A DNA stretch of 64,000 bases from Actinomadura opuntiae. Its GTDB lineage: Bacteria; Actinomycetota; Actinomycetes; Streptosporangiales; Streptosporangiaceae. Below, one piece after another: positions 27,102-36,900 of this stretch; the first letter of the stretch is position 1, and every line of letters begins with the position of its first letter. The notes under the pieces were generated by a model. It ran no database searches. It worked only from the letters and a program-made list of their open reading frames with translations, and was not told the origin of the DNA. The stretch is taken from assembly GCF_030283205.1 (NCBI RefSeq), contig NZ_JASNWF010000003.1, positions 124,001 through 188,000 of the forward strand, given 5' to 3'. Position numbers and translations under genes: made by a program.

Positions 27102-28172
27102 GTGCTCCACCGCATCCTGCGCGTAGCCACCGCGGCCGGTCTGCTGGCCGCCAGTCCGGTCATCGCCGGCGCAACCGAGCCTTCCACGCAGTGCCGGGAG
27201 ATCAGCGTCCCTGTCTCGCTCACCCAGGGCCAAGCAGCCCAGCACCAGATCTGGGGTCGGCTGTGCACCCCCGCCGACCGGCCGGCCGACACGGTACAGG
27301 TGCTGATATCCGGTCTGAACTACAGCCACGTGTACTGGGACTTCCCATTTCGGCCCGGTCACTATTCCTACGTCCGCCACGCGAACTCGGCCGGCTACGC
27401 GACGTTCGACTTCGACCGCATCGGCATCGGACGCAGTTCGCACCCGGCCAGCGCCGATGTGACCCTGGAGTCCAACGCGAACACGGTCCACCAGGTGGTG
27501 TCCGCGCTACGTGGCGGCGCGATCGCCGGTCGTCGCTTCGGATCCGTGATGCTCGTCGGCCACTCCTACGGCTCGGAAATCGCCAAACTGGAAGCCGCGG
27601 TCTACCGCGATGTGAACGCGCTCGTCCTGACCGGCAGCGCGCACACCATCTCGCCGACGACCGAGCAGCTTTTGGCGCAACTCGGCCAGCCCGTCGACCA
27701 GGTACCGCGCCTGGCCGCTGAGGTACCGGTCGGCGACAACGGCTACGTGACGGTCCAGGACGTCCAACGTCCCGAGTTCATGTACAACGTGACCGACGCC
27801 GATCCGCGCGTCATCGCGCGCGACATCGCGACGAAGGAGACCAACACCCTCGGGGAGCTCATGACCATCGGCGACGCCGACGCACCGGGCGTGACCCGGC
27901 AGATCACGGTTCCGATCCTCATCGCCGACGGAGCCGACGACAGACTTGCATGCGCACCCGACGCCACCGACTGCTCCTCGGCGGCGACCCTCGCCGCGGC
28001 CGAGCAACCCTTCTACCCGCATGCCCGCGTGGACGCCGTCGTCATCCCGCACGCCGGTCACGCGATCAACCTGCACCGCAACGTCGGTCTGGCCTACCAC
28101 AGCATCATCACTTGGACCGACCGCGCCCTCGGAACCCGAGCACCGTCCGCGCAGAGACGGCCGCGGCAATGA
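27102..28172 (+). CDS. Secreted alpha/beta hydrolase
   Basis: A 356-residue protein with a Sec signal peptide (AATAAGLLAASPVIAGA around residues 10-24; cleavage near there). The hydrolase core has the nucleophile elbow VGHSYGSE, an acid candidate in LIADGADDRL, and the catalytic His in PHAGHAINLH. Cysteines near Q30-C and in CAPDATDC may form disulfides outside the cell. It begins with GTG after GAGGAGG, which lies at the junction with the truncated oxidoreductase, so it may now be driven from the dehalogenase promoter. Substrate unknown; lipase or esterase activity is possible. Confidence 0.82.
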   Translation: MLHRILRVATAAGLLAASPVIAGATEPSTQCREISVPVSLTQGQAAQHQIWGRLCTPADRPADTVQVLISGLNYSHVYWDFPFRPGHYSYVRHANSAGYATFDFDRIGIGRSSHPASADVTLESNANTVHQVVSALRGGAIAGRRFGSVMLVGHSYGSEIAKLEAAVYRDVNALVLTGSAHTISPTTEQLLAQLGQPVDQVPRLAAEVPVGDNGYVTVQDVQRPEFMYNVTDADPRVIARDIATKETNTLGELMTIGDADAPGVTRQITVPILIADGADDRLACAPDATDCSSAATLAAAEQPFYPHARVDAVVIPHAGHAINLHRNVGLAYHSIITWTDRALGTRAPSAQRRPRQ

Positions 28173-28188
28173 TCGGCCCCTGAGAGAG

Positions 28189-28330
28189 TGCCTCAAGACA
28201 GCCACCACCGGCAACTGCAGCGATTCGCACGCGCCTGGCCGCAGGCCCGCTGGGTTATCGAAGGCGCCCGTGGCCTCGGCGCACCGCTCACCGCACGGCC
28301 GACCGAAGACGACTTCGCCGCGCTCGGCGT
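28189..28330 (+). pseudogene. Probable IS110-type transposase fragment
   Basis: A short stretch reads HRQLQRFARAWPQARWVIEGARGLGAPLTA and resembles the RuvC-like N-terminal part of IS110-family transposases, where W-x-I/V-EGARGLG is characteristic. Nothing recognisable follows. It is a scrap between the hydrolase gene and the next gene. Confidence 0.4.
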
Positions 28331-28392
28331 GCAACCTGAAACCGGAGGGAGCTCTCCGGACGGCGGCGACATACTCCGGGGACGGCGAGACC

Positions 28393-28779
28393 TTAGGCGG
28401 GTCGGCCTCCGGCACGTTCCCACTGCGCCTCGTCCCACTCGACATATTCGAGCTGCACACCACCAGGCATCTTGGCGGTCAGGTTCCTCCCGGTGGGAAC
28501 GGCCTGCGGGCCCCGCACGATCTGTGCTCCCGTCCGGCGGAGACGTACCTGGCACTCATCGAGGTCGTCCACGATCAGTGTCGCTGCCGTCGCCAGGTAT
28601 GGCTCGAGTGACCGTTCATCCCCCGCTACTACCAGAACCTGGCCGACGGCGGCCAACTCCAGGCCATTCGGCATCGTGAAGCGACTTGTGATCGGCTCAT
28701 CGGCAATGGTGCTGAGCGGTGCGAGTACCGCATCCAGGTCGGAGGCATAGACGCGCGCGTAGGTGCGAAAGATGCGCAT
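28393..28779 (-). CDS. VOC (glyoxalase/bleomycin-resistance) family protein
   Basis: A 128-residue protein with the two beta-alpha-beta-beta-beta halves of the vicinal oxygen chelate fold. It opens RIFRTYARVYASDLDAVLA, has MPNGLELAAVGQVLVVAGD in the middle, and ends in the usual KMPGGVQLEYVEW. No ligand set or substrate can be assigned. ATG 28779 is chosen because the fold starts there; the frame is open further upstream into transposase debris. Confidence 0.68.
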   Translation of the reverse strand: MRIFRTYARVYASDLDAVLAPLSTIADEPITSRFTMPNGLELAAVGQVLVVAGDERSLEPYLATAATLIVDDLDECQVRLRRTGAQIVRGPQAVPTGRNLTAKMPGGVQLEYVEWDEAQWERAGGRPA

Positions 28780-28910
28780 GCCTACCAGCAAGGCGTGATG
28801 AGCGATGGCTATTCCGCTCTCCACCCGCGACGAGTACGCAAGGAGGACCTCACGCGACAAGGGCGTGGGGTAAGAGGGAGTTCCGTCCTGTATCTGTGGT
28901 GTCAAGTGTC

Positions 28911-29322
28911 TCACCAGGTGACAGTGGCCTCGCCGGTGAGACGGCGGCTCATCAGGTCGATCATTGCGACGTGGACCATGGCTTCGGATCGGGCCGGCGA
29001 GGTGTCGTAGTCGCGTGCCAGGCGGCGGTGCAACATCAGCCAGCCGAACGTGCGCTCCACCACCCAGCGCCGCGGTAGTGGCACGAATCCTTGGTGGCGG
29101 GGTCGCGGCGGACGGGCTGCAGGTCGATGCCCAGGGTGGCGGCGTGGTCGATGACCTTGGGGCGGTAGGCGGTGTCGGCCCGGTGTCGGCGCACGCCTTG
29201 ATGATCGTCGGTTGTGTCGCGGCCACGCCGGTCAGCAGCTGCATGCCGGCGGTGCCCATCCGGCACGCTGGCCGCGGTGACCAGCACCGCCGGCAGCAGC
29301 CCGAGGGTGTCGGTGACGATCA
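28911..29322 (-). pseudogene. IS5-like transposase remnant with frameshifts
   Basis: The C-terminal third of a DDE transposase can be read only by changing frame. Segments are [14 protein letters not shown], then [18 protein letters not shown] and RRDPATK, then after a lost base [36 protein letters not shown] and a terminal [11 protein letters not shown]. The conserved E is in VVERTFGW. The frameshift near 29084 is one missing G. The N-terminal two thirds are gone and the broken end abuts an SDR fragment. Confidence 0.8.
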
Positions 29323-30067
29323 AGCCCGCCGGGTGGCCGAGGACATCCGCGCCGCGGGCGGCCGCGCTGAGGCGTTCGCCGCCGATGTCACCGAGGAGGC
29401 CGCCGTGACCGACCTGGTCGCGCAGGTGACGGACCGGCTCGGCGCGATCACCGTCCTTGTGGTCAATGCGACCGGCCCGCAGCCAGCGGTCGCGGTGGAG
29501 GATCTGACCTGGGAGGCTCATCTGGACCAGCTACGATTCTTCGTCAAGAGCCCAACGTTGCTGTTGCAGGCCGTCATGCCTGGGATGAAGGCCGGTGGAG
29601 GCGGTCGCGTCATCCAAATCGGCTCTGACATCTTCTACGGTGCGCTGTCCCGGTCGCTGCCCACATGGTCGCTGCTCGGCTTGCTCGGGCTCGTGACGAT
29701 TCCCGCGGGGCTTGCCCACGACTGGCCCTGGTTGTGCGTGGCCGTTGTCGGCACCGGGTTGCTCACCTCGCCGACCCTTTCAGCGGTGGCCGACGCGGTG
29801 AGCCGACTGGCGCCGCCCAGCGTGCGGGGTGAGGCGACAGGTCTGCAATCCTCGGCGCAGAGTGCGGGTTACGCGCTTGGGTCCCCGATCGTCGGGATGG
29901 CGATCGACGTCTCCGTGCCAGCGGGCGGTTTCGCGGCGGCCGGGCTGGCCGGACTCGCCACCGCGCTGACCGGGTGCCTGCTGTCCCTTCGCCGTCCGCC
30001 GTCGCGGCCGCCCACTTCAGCTCGTCGCGAGTCGGCGAGAAGAACAGATGCGACTCATGCTCACTGA
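29323..30067 (+). pseudogene. Chimaeric frame: middle of an SDR joined to the end of an MFS transporter
   Basis: Codons from about 29323 to 29640 encode the middle of a short-chain dehydrogenase (AEDIRAAGGRAEAFAADVTE, VVNATGPQP, GGRVIQIGSD) without its cofactor glycine motif or its YxxxK. At about 29645, still in frame, this becomes the last third of a major facilitator (WSLLGLLGLVTIPAGLA, SAVADAVSRLAPPSVRGEA, SAGYALGSPIVG). Neither part can work. Each end has lost its proper neighbour, so at least two deletions or insertions met here. Confidence 0.78.
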
Positions 30068-30202
30068 TCAGCCGCTTGAACCGGCTCGGCGGGCCCGGTG
30101 AGCGGCCGCCGGCGGCTCGGGCGTCGGCTGCGTGCGATGGGGCGGCGAGCGCTCTGTAGAGCGGCGAACCATGCTGCTACCGGTTTCGCTGATGAGGTGG
30201 GC

Positions 30203-31201
30203 TCAGGTTTGGGCATCGAGGAGCACCCTGCCGAGAGGACGATCGTCGATGACGCGTCTCTGGGCCTCGGCGGCTTGTTCCAGCGGATAGATCCGGTCTA
30301 TTGCGGGCTGGATGGTGCGGGCGGCGAGATGCTCCAGCAGGGTGCGGTAGGTGTCGGCGAGTTCCTGCTGGGTGAAAGCGGTGAACAGGAAGCCCTCCAG
30401 CCGCGTGGTCTTCCAGATGAGGTCGGTGACGTCGATGGCGGCCTTTGTTCCGGCGGTGTAGCCGATGCTGACCAGGACTCCCCCGCGCCGGAGCGTGCCG
30501 AGTGCCGGGCCGGTGAGGTCACCGCCGAGGCCGTCGAGGACGACGTCCACTCCCGCGCCGTCGGTCAACCGTGCGACTCCGGCGCTCAGCGTTTCGTGCT
30601 CGAGGTCGATGACCGCGAGGTCGCCGATGGGCGGGACGGCGGCGAGGCGGTCGGCGCCGCGGGCGGTGGAGATGACCTGTGAGGCGCCGAGGAGCGGAGC
30701 CACCTGAGCGGCGGCGTAGGCGACCGCGCCGTAGATCCCGGGTGCGAGGACGACCTGCCCCGGCCGCATTCGGGCGGTCTTGGTCAGTGCCAGCCAGGCG
30801 GTCAGATACCCCGCTCCGGCTACCAGGCCGGCGGCGTCGTCGTCGCTGACATCGTCGGGAATGGGGACGAGGTGGCTTGGCGGGACGGCCGCCAGTTCCC
30901 GCCAGGTGCCGTCGCGTGTTGTGCCGTAGCCCCAGCCGCATAGCAGGACGCGCGCGCCGGGCGCATGGCCGGACGTGCCGGGATCTGCCACGCGGCCCAC
31001 GGCGCCGGCTCCAGGCACCAGCGGCAGCGGTTGGTGCATCGACGCAGGCAGGACACCTGTGCGGACCTTGTCGTCGAGCGGGCTGACGCTGGCGCGGGAG
31101 ATTCGGATCACCACGCTGTCGGCGTCCGGTCGCGGCTGTGGCAGCTGGTCGATCTGCAGGGTGTCTGGCCCGCCGAACTCGTGGAAGCGTACGGCGCGCA
31201 T
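30203..31201 (-). CDS. Quinone oxidoreductase / medium-chain dehydrogenase family protein
   Basis: A 332-residue MDR-superfamily enzyme starting MRAVRFHEFGGPDTLQ. The GroES-like N-terminal half has GAGAVGRVAD; the nucleotide-binding half has GIYGAVAYAAAQVAPLLGA and DVVLDGLGG. Catalytic zinc ligands are missing, as in quinone oxidoreductases. It follows the MBL hydrolase with a one-base stop/start overlap (TGATG), and both are divergent from an HxlR regulator. The HxlR-oxidoreductase arrangement is common for quinone or electrophile stress. Confidence 0.87.
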   Translation of the reverse strand: MRAVRFHEFGGPDTLQIDQLPQPRPDADSVVIRISRASVSPLDDKVRTGVLPASMHQPLPLVPGAGAVGRVADPGTSGHAPGARVLLCGWGYGTTRDGTWRELAAVPPSHLVPIPDDVSDDDAAGLVAGAGYLTAWLALTKTARMRPGQVVLAPGIYGAVAYAAAQVAPLLGASQVISTARGADRLAAVPPIGDLAVIDLEHETLSAGVARLTDGAGVDVVLDGLGGDLTGPALGTLRRGGVLVSIGYTAGTKAAIDVTDLIWKTTRLEGFLFTAFTQQELADTYRTLLEHLAARTIQPAIDRIYPLEQAAEAQRRVIDDRPLGRVLLDAQT

Positions 31202-32049
31202 CAGGCCAGCCTTTGCGCGTTGAGCCAGACGGTGCCGGGGTTGAGCCGGTCCGGGTAGCGGTGAGTCATCTCGTCGAAGAACGTCTGCGCTGTGGGCTTT
31301 TCGGTGAGCACCCGGCGGGCGGTGCGCAGGTATTCGGCGGTCTCGTCGAGGATGCGTGGATGGTCGGTGCGGCTGAGGTCCTTGTGGCCGGCGACCACGG
31401 CGGCCGGCCGCAGGGCGCGCACCGTGTCGATGGCGCGGAGCCAGGCATCGATGCCGCCGTCGAGCCCGCCGTCGGCGAGATACTGGTGCACGTTGTTGTA
31501 GGCGACGTCACCGGCGACGACCACTCCGAGCGCCGGCACGTGCAGCACCGTGGAATCGTCGCAGTCGCTGTGCCCGACTTCGATCACATGCAGCGGGTGC
31601 CCCTCCAGGGTGAGGCCGTCGGCCGGGAGCACCTGCGCGGAAACCTGGACGTCGGGGAGCTGTCCGGGAAACAGGTTGTCCCAGAACGCCTTTCGCCGCC
31701 CGGTCGCCGACTGGCGCATGAGCCGGATGGTGCCCTCGGTGGCGTGAACCGGCACCCCGGCAAAGCGTTCGGCCAGCAGTGACGCGCCGAACCAGTGATC
31801 GCCGTGGCCGTGGGTGATGTAGATGAGGGTCAGCCGCTTGCCGGAGCGTTCGACCCAGTCACCGACCCGGCGGGTCTGCTCGACCGTGAACGGCGGGTCG
31901 ACCAGGACCGCGTCGGCATCGCCGGAGATGAGGGTGGTCGAGATCGGCGACCACTGCTGCCGCGCCCCGGTCGGCAGCGTGCCGGTGGTGGGAATCGGCT
32001 CGGACACGAACACCTCGTACGACAGCGCCGCCGTACTCGACTCGGGCAT
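31201..32049 (-). CDS. MBL-fold metallohydrolase
   Basis: A 282-residue metallo-beta-lactamase-fold protein with the metal motif H80-G-H82-G-D84-H85 in YITHGHGDHWFGA. Further ligands are likely in the VIEVGHSDCDDS His, the Asp of VVAGDVAYNN and the His of VVAGHKDLS. ATG 32049 has an AAGGAG ribosome-binding site. It is the first gene of a pair with the quinone oxidoreductase and is divergent from the HxlR gene across two palindromes. Substrate unknown. Confidence 0.88.
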   Translation of the reverse strand: MPESSTAALSYEVFVSEPIPTTGTLPTGARQQWSPISTTLISGDADAVLVDPPFTVEQTRRVGDWVERSGKRLTLIYITHGHGDHWFGASLLAERFAGVPVHATEGTIRLMRQSATGRRKAFWDNLFPGQLPDVQVSAQVLPADGLTLEGHPLHVIEVGHSDCDDSTVLHVPALGVVVAGDVAYNNVHQYLADGGLDGGIDAWLRAIDTVRALRPAAVVAGHKDLSRTDHPRILDETAEYLRTARRVLTEKPTAQTFFDEMTHRYPDRLNPGTVWLNAQRLA

Positions 32050-32075
32050 AGCCTGCTCCTTACGGGATCTTCTTG

Positions 32076-32106
32076 TATCTTTGAGATGGAAGGTATCTTA
32101 AAGATA
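32076..32106. promoter_or_regulatory. Two HxlR-type operator palindromes
   Basis: TATCTTAAAGATA (32094-32106) is a perfect 13-bp palindrome. TATCTTTGAGATG (32076-32088) is an imperfect copy 18 bp away. Both lie between the MBL hydrolase start and the hxlR start. Confidence 0.72.
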
Positions 32107-32126
32107 GAAGGCTGAGGGAGTGGATC

Positions 32127-32477
32127 ATGTCACATCGCCGACTGGACGTCGAACACCTGCGGCCGTACTGCCCGTACTACGCCGCGGCGATGGACATGAT
32201 CGGCCGCCGTTGGGCCGCGACCGTGCTGCGTGCGCTGCTCGGCGGCGCCAGCCGGTTCAGCGACATCGCGGCGGCCGTCCCGGACATGACTCACAAGCTG
32301 CTGTCGCAGCGGTTGAAGGACCTCGAGGCCGACGGGCTCATCGAGCGCAGCGTGCACCCCACCACTCCGGTGCGGATCGACTACCGGCTGACCGAGAAGG
32401 GCGCCGCGCTCGGCCGGGTCCTGCTCGACCTCAATCAGTGGGCGCTGGAGTGGATCGAACTTCCGGCCGAGCCCTGA
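32127..32477 (+). CDS. HxlR-family regulator
   Basis: A 116-residue winged-helix protein of the HxlR family. It has the family's N-terminal Cys in RPYCPYYAAAMDMIGRRWA, RFSDIAAAVPDMTHKLLSQRLKDLEADGLI as the recognition part, and VRIDYRLTEKGAAL as the wing. Members often sense electrophiles through the Cys. GGGAG precedes ATG 32127. An IS element begins 30 bases after its stop. Confidence 0.9.
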   Translation: MSHRRLDVEHLRPYCPYYAAAMDMIGRRWAATVLRALLGGASRFSDIAAAVPDMTHKLLSQRLKDLEADGLIERSVHPTTPVRIDYRLTEKGAALGRVLLDLNQWALEWIELPAEP

Positions 32478-32506
32478 CACCATCAGCCTCAGTTTCATCC
32501 GCCGGA

Positions 32507-33270
32507 CTAAGAAGTCATAACAAAACGTGCATGTGGCGCGACATGTAGTGATGGTCGGGCGTGGTGTGGGCGGGCGCATAAGGGCGAGCAATCCCCGTGG
32601 ATCGTGTCCGACAGTCTGTGGGAGCGGATCGAGCCGCTGCTGCCGAAGGTGGAGCGCTGTAAGCGCCACGCCGGACGCAAGCGGTGGGACTACCGCATGG
32701 TGTTGTGCGGGATCTTGTTCGTGCTGCACACCGGGATCCGGTGGGAGTTCCTGCCCCAGGAGCTGGGGTTCGGGTCGGGGATGAAGTGCTGGCGACGGCT
32801 GGCCGAGTGGCACCAGGCCGGCGTGTGGGAGCGGCTGCACCGTCTTCTGCTGGAGGAACTGCATGCCGCCGGGCAGTTGGACTGGTCCAGGGCGGTGGTC
32901 GACAGCTCCCACGTCACCCAGTTGATGCCGCTGCTGGCGGCGGTGCCACCGGTCCGGGGCCGGGTCGGCCGGCCTCGTCGAAGACCCGGGCGGCTGCTGG
33001 CCGACCGTGGCTACGACCACGACAAGTACCGGCGGCTGGTCTGGGCCAAGGGCATCAAGCCGGTCATCGCCCGACGCGGCGCCCCGCACGGGTCTGGGCT
33101 CGGCGTCCACCGCTACGTCGTCGAGCGCACCATCGGGCTGCTGCACTGGTTCCGCCGCTTACGCATCCGCTGGGAGATACGCGACGACATCCACGAAGCC
33201 TTCATGACCCTCGCCGCAGCCATCATCTGCTGGCGACGCCTCGTCCGCTGACTCTGTCACGACCTCTTAG
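32507..33270 (+). mobile_element. IS5-family insertion sequence, 764 bp, internally deleted
   Basis: The ends are imperfect inverted repeats: CTAAGAAGTCATAACA at 32507 and, as complement from 33270, CTAAGAGGTCGTGACA. They enclose one transposase frame. It sits directly after hxlR. The target duplication could not be told apart from the ends. Confidence 0.75.
32604..33251 (+). pseudogene. IS5-family transposase with an in-frame internal deletion
   Basis: The frame runs 215 residues from LWERIEPLLPKVE to a terminal AAAIICWRRL. Catalytic D1 is in AVVDSSHV, D2 in LLADRGYD, and E in VVERTIGLLHWFRRL. Directly after DSSHV the sequence jumps to TQLMPLLAA; in the family about 45 residues containing the KTGPSPVDR and KHHLIVD region stand between. 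The loss is in frame and its ends share short ACGTCAC-like sequence, suggesting slippage. The protein is unlikely to be active. Confidence 0.8.
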
Positions 33271-33955
33271 CGTCTGGTCTCGCGAACGAAAGGCAAGTGA
33301 GCGACGGAGGTCGGTCGGCGGTGTCGTCCGAGCGCAGCCACTCGCGGGCGGCCGCGTCCAGGGCGAGCCCGCGGCGGCGGTGAGTACGTGTCCATCCCCC
33401 GTCGTCGCCGAGGCGGTGGCGAACGGTCTGGTCGGCGCCGCCGAAGCCGCAGAGACCCGGGCGGAAATGCGAGAGCAGCCGGGCAGTGAAGGCCGCGCCG
33501 ATGGAGGCAAGACTGCGATCCGACGTCGTGTTGGTTACCCCTCAACTAGCCGCGCTGGCCGTGGCGTGGGTGATGGGGGGCCGCACGGTGCCTCGAAGCA
33601 CCCTTCCAGTCCAGGCTTCGATGGATCTCCACCAGCGCCTCTCCCCCACCTTGGGGGTGGAGTTCCTGTTAGCTTGTCGCCGGTCCGGTCAGTGCGGTTC
33701 TGGTGTGGTGTGGTGTGGTGCTGGTCGGATGTTCGGTGGTTGACGTGCAGGATGTGGCCGGTGGGAAAAGGACGGCCGACCGGCCAGCAGGAGCTATTGA
33801 GATCTGAGCTTGTGGCGATGCCGCGCCCAGGATCTGTGTGACGTCGGCGACGGGGGCTGGAATAACGAACGCCGCGTCGGAGGTGAGTCGGGGGTGAGGT
33901 GGATCCGGACGCCCGCAGTGTTTTCGAGGCGGCCGTCCGGATCCGCTGCGACCGC
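33271..33955. other. No confident gene; decayed sequence after the IS
   Basis: No frame here has convincing family similarity. A minus-strand stretch (about 33280-33520) is GC-rich and open in several frames but its translation matches nothing I recognise. A pentanucleotide repeat lies at 33701-33720. The stretch probably holds the debris of an insertion plus the downstream region of the large minus-strand gene. Confidence 0.5.
33701..33720. repeat. Four tandem TGGTG units
   Basis: TGGTG is repeated four times without error in non-coding DNA. Such short repeats are prone to slippage. Confidence 0.85.
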
Positions 33956-36900
33956 TCAGTTGGCGGGCTCGGCGTTCAACTTGGCGAGCAGTGCCTGCGC
34001 TGCGGCAAGGTTGGCGCCGTACTGTCCTGGTTGGCCTTCGTCGAGTAGCTGAAAGATCTGTACGGCTTCGGTGGCACCGGTGACGGCCTGGTCGTGGTGT
34101 CCTCCGCCGTCCAGCGCGGGGGCGATGGTCGTGATGAGCCAGTCGCCGAGGAACGGCTGGTACGCGGTGTCGGCGGTGGTGAGTGCGTGGCCGGCCTCGA
34201 GCGCTTGGGCGGCGGTGTCCGCGGCTTGGGCGTGGTCGTGGTGGTCCGAGTAGCGGGCGGTGAGGGTGACCAGCGCGTTGGCCCGGTCGAGGCGGTAGCT
34301 GAGGTTGGCGGCGTCCTGCGCGGTCAGCTGCTCGAACAAGTTCGCGGCTTCCTGACATGCGCTGATCGCGCCGGGCAGTCGGCCGGCGGTGCTGTAGGCG
34401 GACTGGATGGGCCACAGCAGCCACTCACCGAATGACTGCCGGCGTGCCGGATCAGCGGTCGCCATGGCTCGGGCGGCGTCCGCGGCCTGGACGGCGGTGT
34501 CGACGGCCAGCTGGGTGTCACCGTGGTCCAGGTAGCGTTCGACGAGGCTGACCAGCGGCGCGGCGTGGTCGTAGGCGTAGACGCTGTTCGTCGGATCGCT
34601 CTTGAGTAGTCCCGCCGCGACGTCGATCGCCTCCTGGCATGCGCTGATGGCCTCGGGCAGGCGCCTTGCGGCTGCCAGGGCCGCCTGCAGCGGCCAGACC
34701 AGCCATTCTGCGGCAGCCTGCTGATACGCGGGTGTCGCCGCGGCCAGTGCGCGTGCAGCGGTGATGGCTTGGTCGGCGCTGTCGGCTGCGAGCGCGAGGT
34801 CGCCGTTGTCCCGGTAGCAATCCGTCAGGCTCACCAGTGCTCTGACCTGGTTGTAGCGGTAAGAGTCGTTCGCAGGGTTCTGCTGGGCGAGGTCGGTGAA
34901 GACCGTGAAGGCCTGCTGGCAGGCGACGATGGCGTCGGCTTGACGTCCCCCCGCGGTCATGGCGGCCTGGATCGGGTAGAGCAGCCACTCGCCCCGGTTC
35001 TGTTGATAGGTGGGGTTGGCGGCCACCAGCTGTCGCGCGACTCCGTCGCTCTCGAACGCGCGGATCGCGGCCTCGCCACTGACCCGGTTCTCCAGCAGCG
35101 TCGCAGTGTGTTTCACCACTGCCGCCGTGTGGTCTGGCGTGGCCGGGAACGGGCTCGCGGCCACGGCCGGTTGCTGCACCGTGATCGGCGACGGGATCTG
35201 GCAGTGCTTGAGCGACCAGTCCGGGGCGACGAACATGACATCGCCGTTGAAGTTCTGTCCCATGGCCTTGCAGACGTCGAAATGACCGGCAGGTACGGCG
35301 CTTCCGGGCGGCGTAAGGGCGACCGGCGTCGTCCAGGGCTCCTCTCCGGACCTGGTCACGGTCTGGATCGCGCCGTCCGCCGCGATCCACAGCACGGTCG
35401 CATCGCGCGTGAATGGTCGGGTGAAACCGGCTAGCACGGCCCCGGCGGGTACGGTCCCCGGGGGCGTCGCCGGCGCCGGGCCGGTGAACGTCGCATCGCC
35501 GACCTCGTTGCTGTAGACCTGCACCGCCCCGTCGGCTGAGGCGAACGCGACCAGCAGCCGATCAGGTTGAGGCCGCTGCGGATTGGCTTGCAACACCAGG
35601 CAGAGGTCGCCACCGGCCGGGACGCTGCCGGGCGGCGCCACCAGGGCGGGCAGCTCCCAGGCGTTCATGGCCTGCTTGGACAGCACCATGTCGTACACCG
35701 CGCCGTTCGCGCCGACGTACACCAGGTCGAGCCGGTCCGCCGAGCCGTCCGGCGGCGGGGGCAGGCCGTCGCCGGAGTTGGGGGGCGGCGGGTTCTGGTA
35801 GCGCTTGACCAGTTTGATCGCGCCGTCGGCCGCAACGGTGCCCTTGGGCGCGATCAGCACCGGCGCGCTCCAGCCGCCGAACCTTCCGGTCAGGAGGATG
35901 CTCTGAAGGGCGCCCTCCGCCGTGGCGTAGGCGATGATCTGCTCCGCCCCGAACCCGGGCGTGGGGACCTGGGACAGCGCCACTGCAGAACCCGGCAGCA
36001 CGGTGCCGGGCGGAGCGACCTGCTGGAACTCGCCCCACTCGCCGGTCGTCGCCATCCGCAGCGCCAGCACCGAGCCGTCATGGCCCGCGAGCGCGGCGAC
36101 GGCCTCGCGGTAGACGATGCCGCCCGGTGCCATGTATTCCCAGCCGCTGACCGCTATGGGCGTACCGGGCTTGGCGGTGCCGGCTGGGAGGATCTCGTCC
36201 AGCGCGGTCCAGCCGCTGGCGGTGGTGTTGATCGCCTGCACCGAACCGTCGGCGCCGGCCACCAGGGCCGTGAGTTCGTTGGGGCGGACCATGCCGACCG
36301 GGGTCCCCGGTTGCAGGCCTGCCGCGATCGGCTTGGGACCGACCTTGAACGGACCTTCCCACACGAAGACGCCGTTCGGCAGGTTCCACTGGATGAAGTG
36401 GTGCACCCAGGTCTCACCGCGGACCCAGGCGAACAGTTCCAGGGGTGCAGTGTCGTCGCCGGAGCGTCTTTCCTGGTCCTGCGCCTGGAACACCGACAGC
36501 TCGTCGTACAGCAGGACCCCGACGGTGCCGGCCGGGCGCCAATGGTCGATGGGCTCCTCGCCGTCGCCGTTCGGGCGCCAGTAGTGCACGAATCCGCCGG
36601 TGACGCTCGGTGCGAGGAGTTCGTAGTTGCCCTGGTGGCGGTTTCCGGTGCTCCCGCGGCCGAGCCAGCCGCTGTCGTAGGCGCGGTCGGACTGCACGAT
36701 GGCCGGACGGCCGCGCGCCCCGGTAGGTGCGACGGACTGGTCCTCGAGGTGCTCGTAGCCGTTGGTGTCGACGTACCGCTCGGCGGTCCAGATCTTCCCG
36801 TCGCCGGACACACCGGCCAGGATCGGGTAGCCCCGCTCGCTGCTGTCGTCCCAATTGACGTTCCCCGACCACACGGTCCCCAGTGCCCAGCCGACCCCTG

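Noticed and set aside
30000..30202. Possible small minus-strand gene before the quinone oxidoreductase terminator region
   Set aside because: A short stretch (LISEHESHLFFSPTRDELKW) looks protein-like but has no start, no family match and lies in debris.
33701..33720. TGGTG repeats as a possible CRISPR or origin iteron
   Set aside because: Four 5-base units without spacers are simple slippage repeats; no replication gene or CRISPR-associated gene is near.
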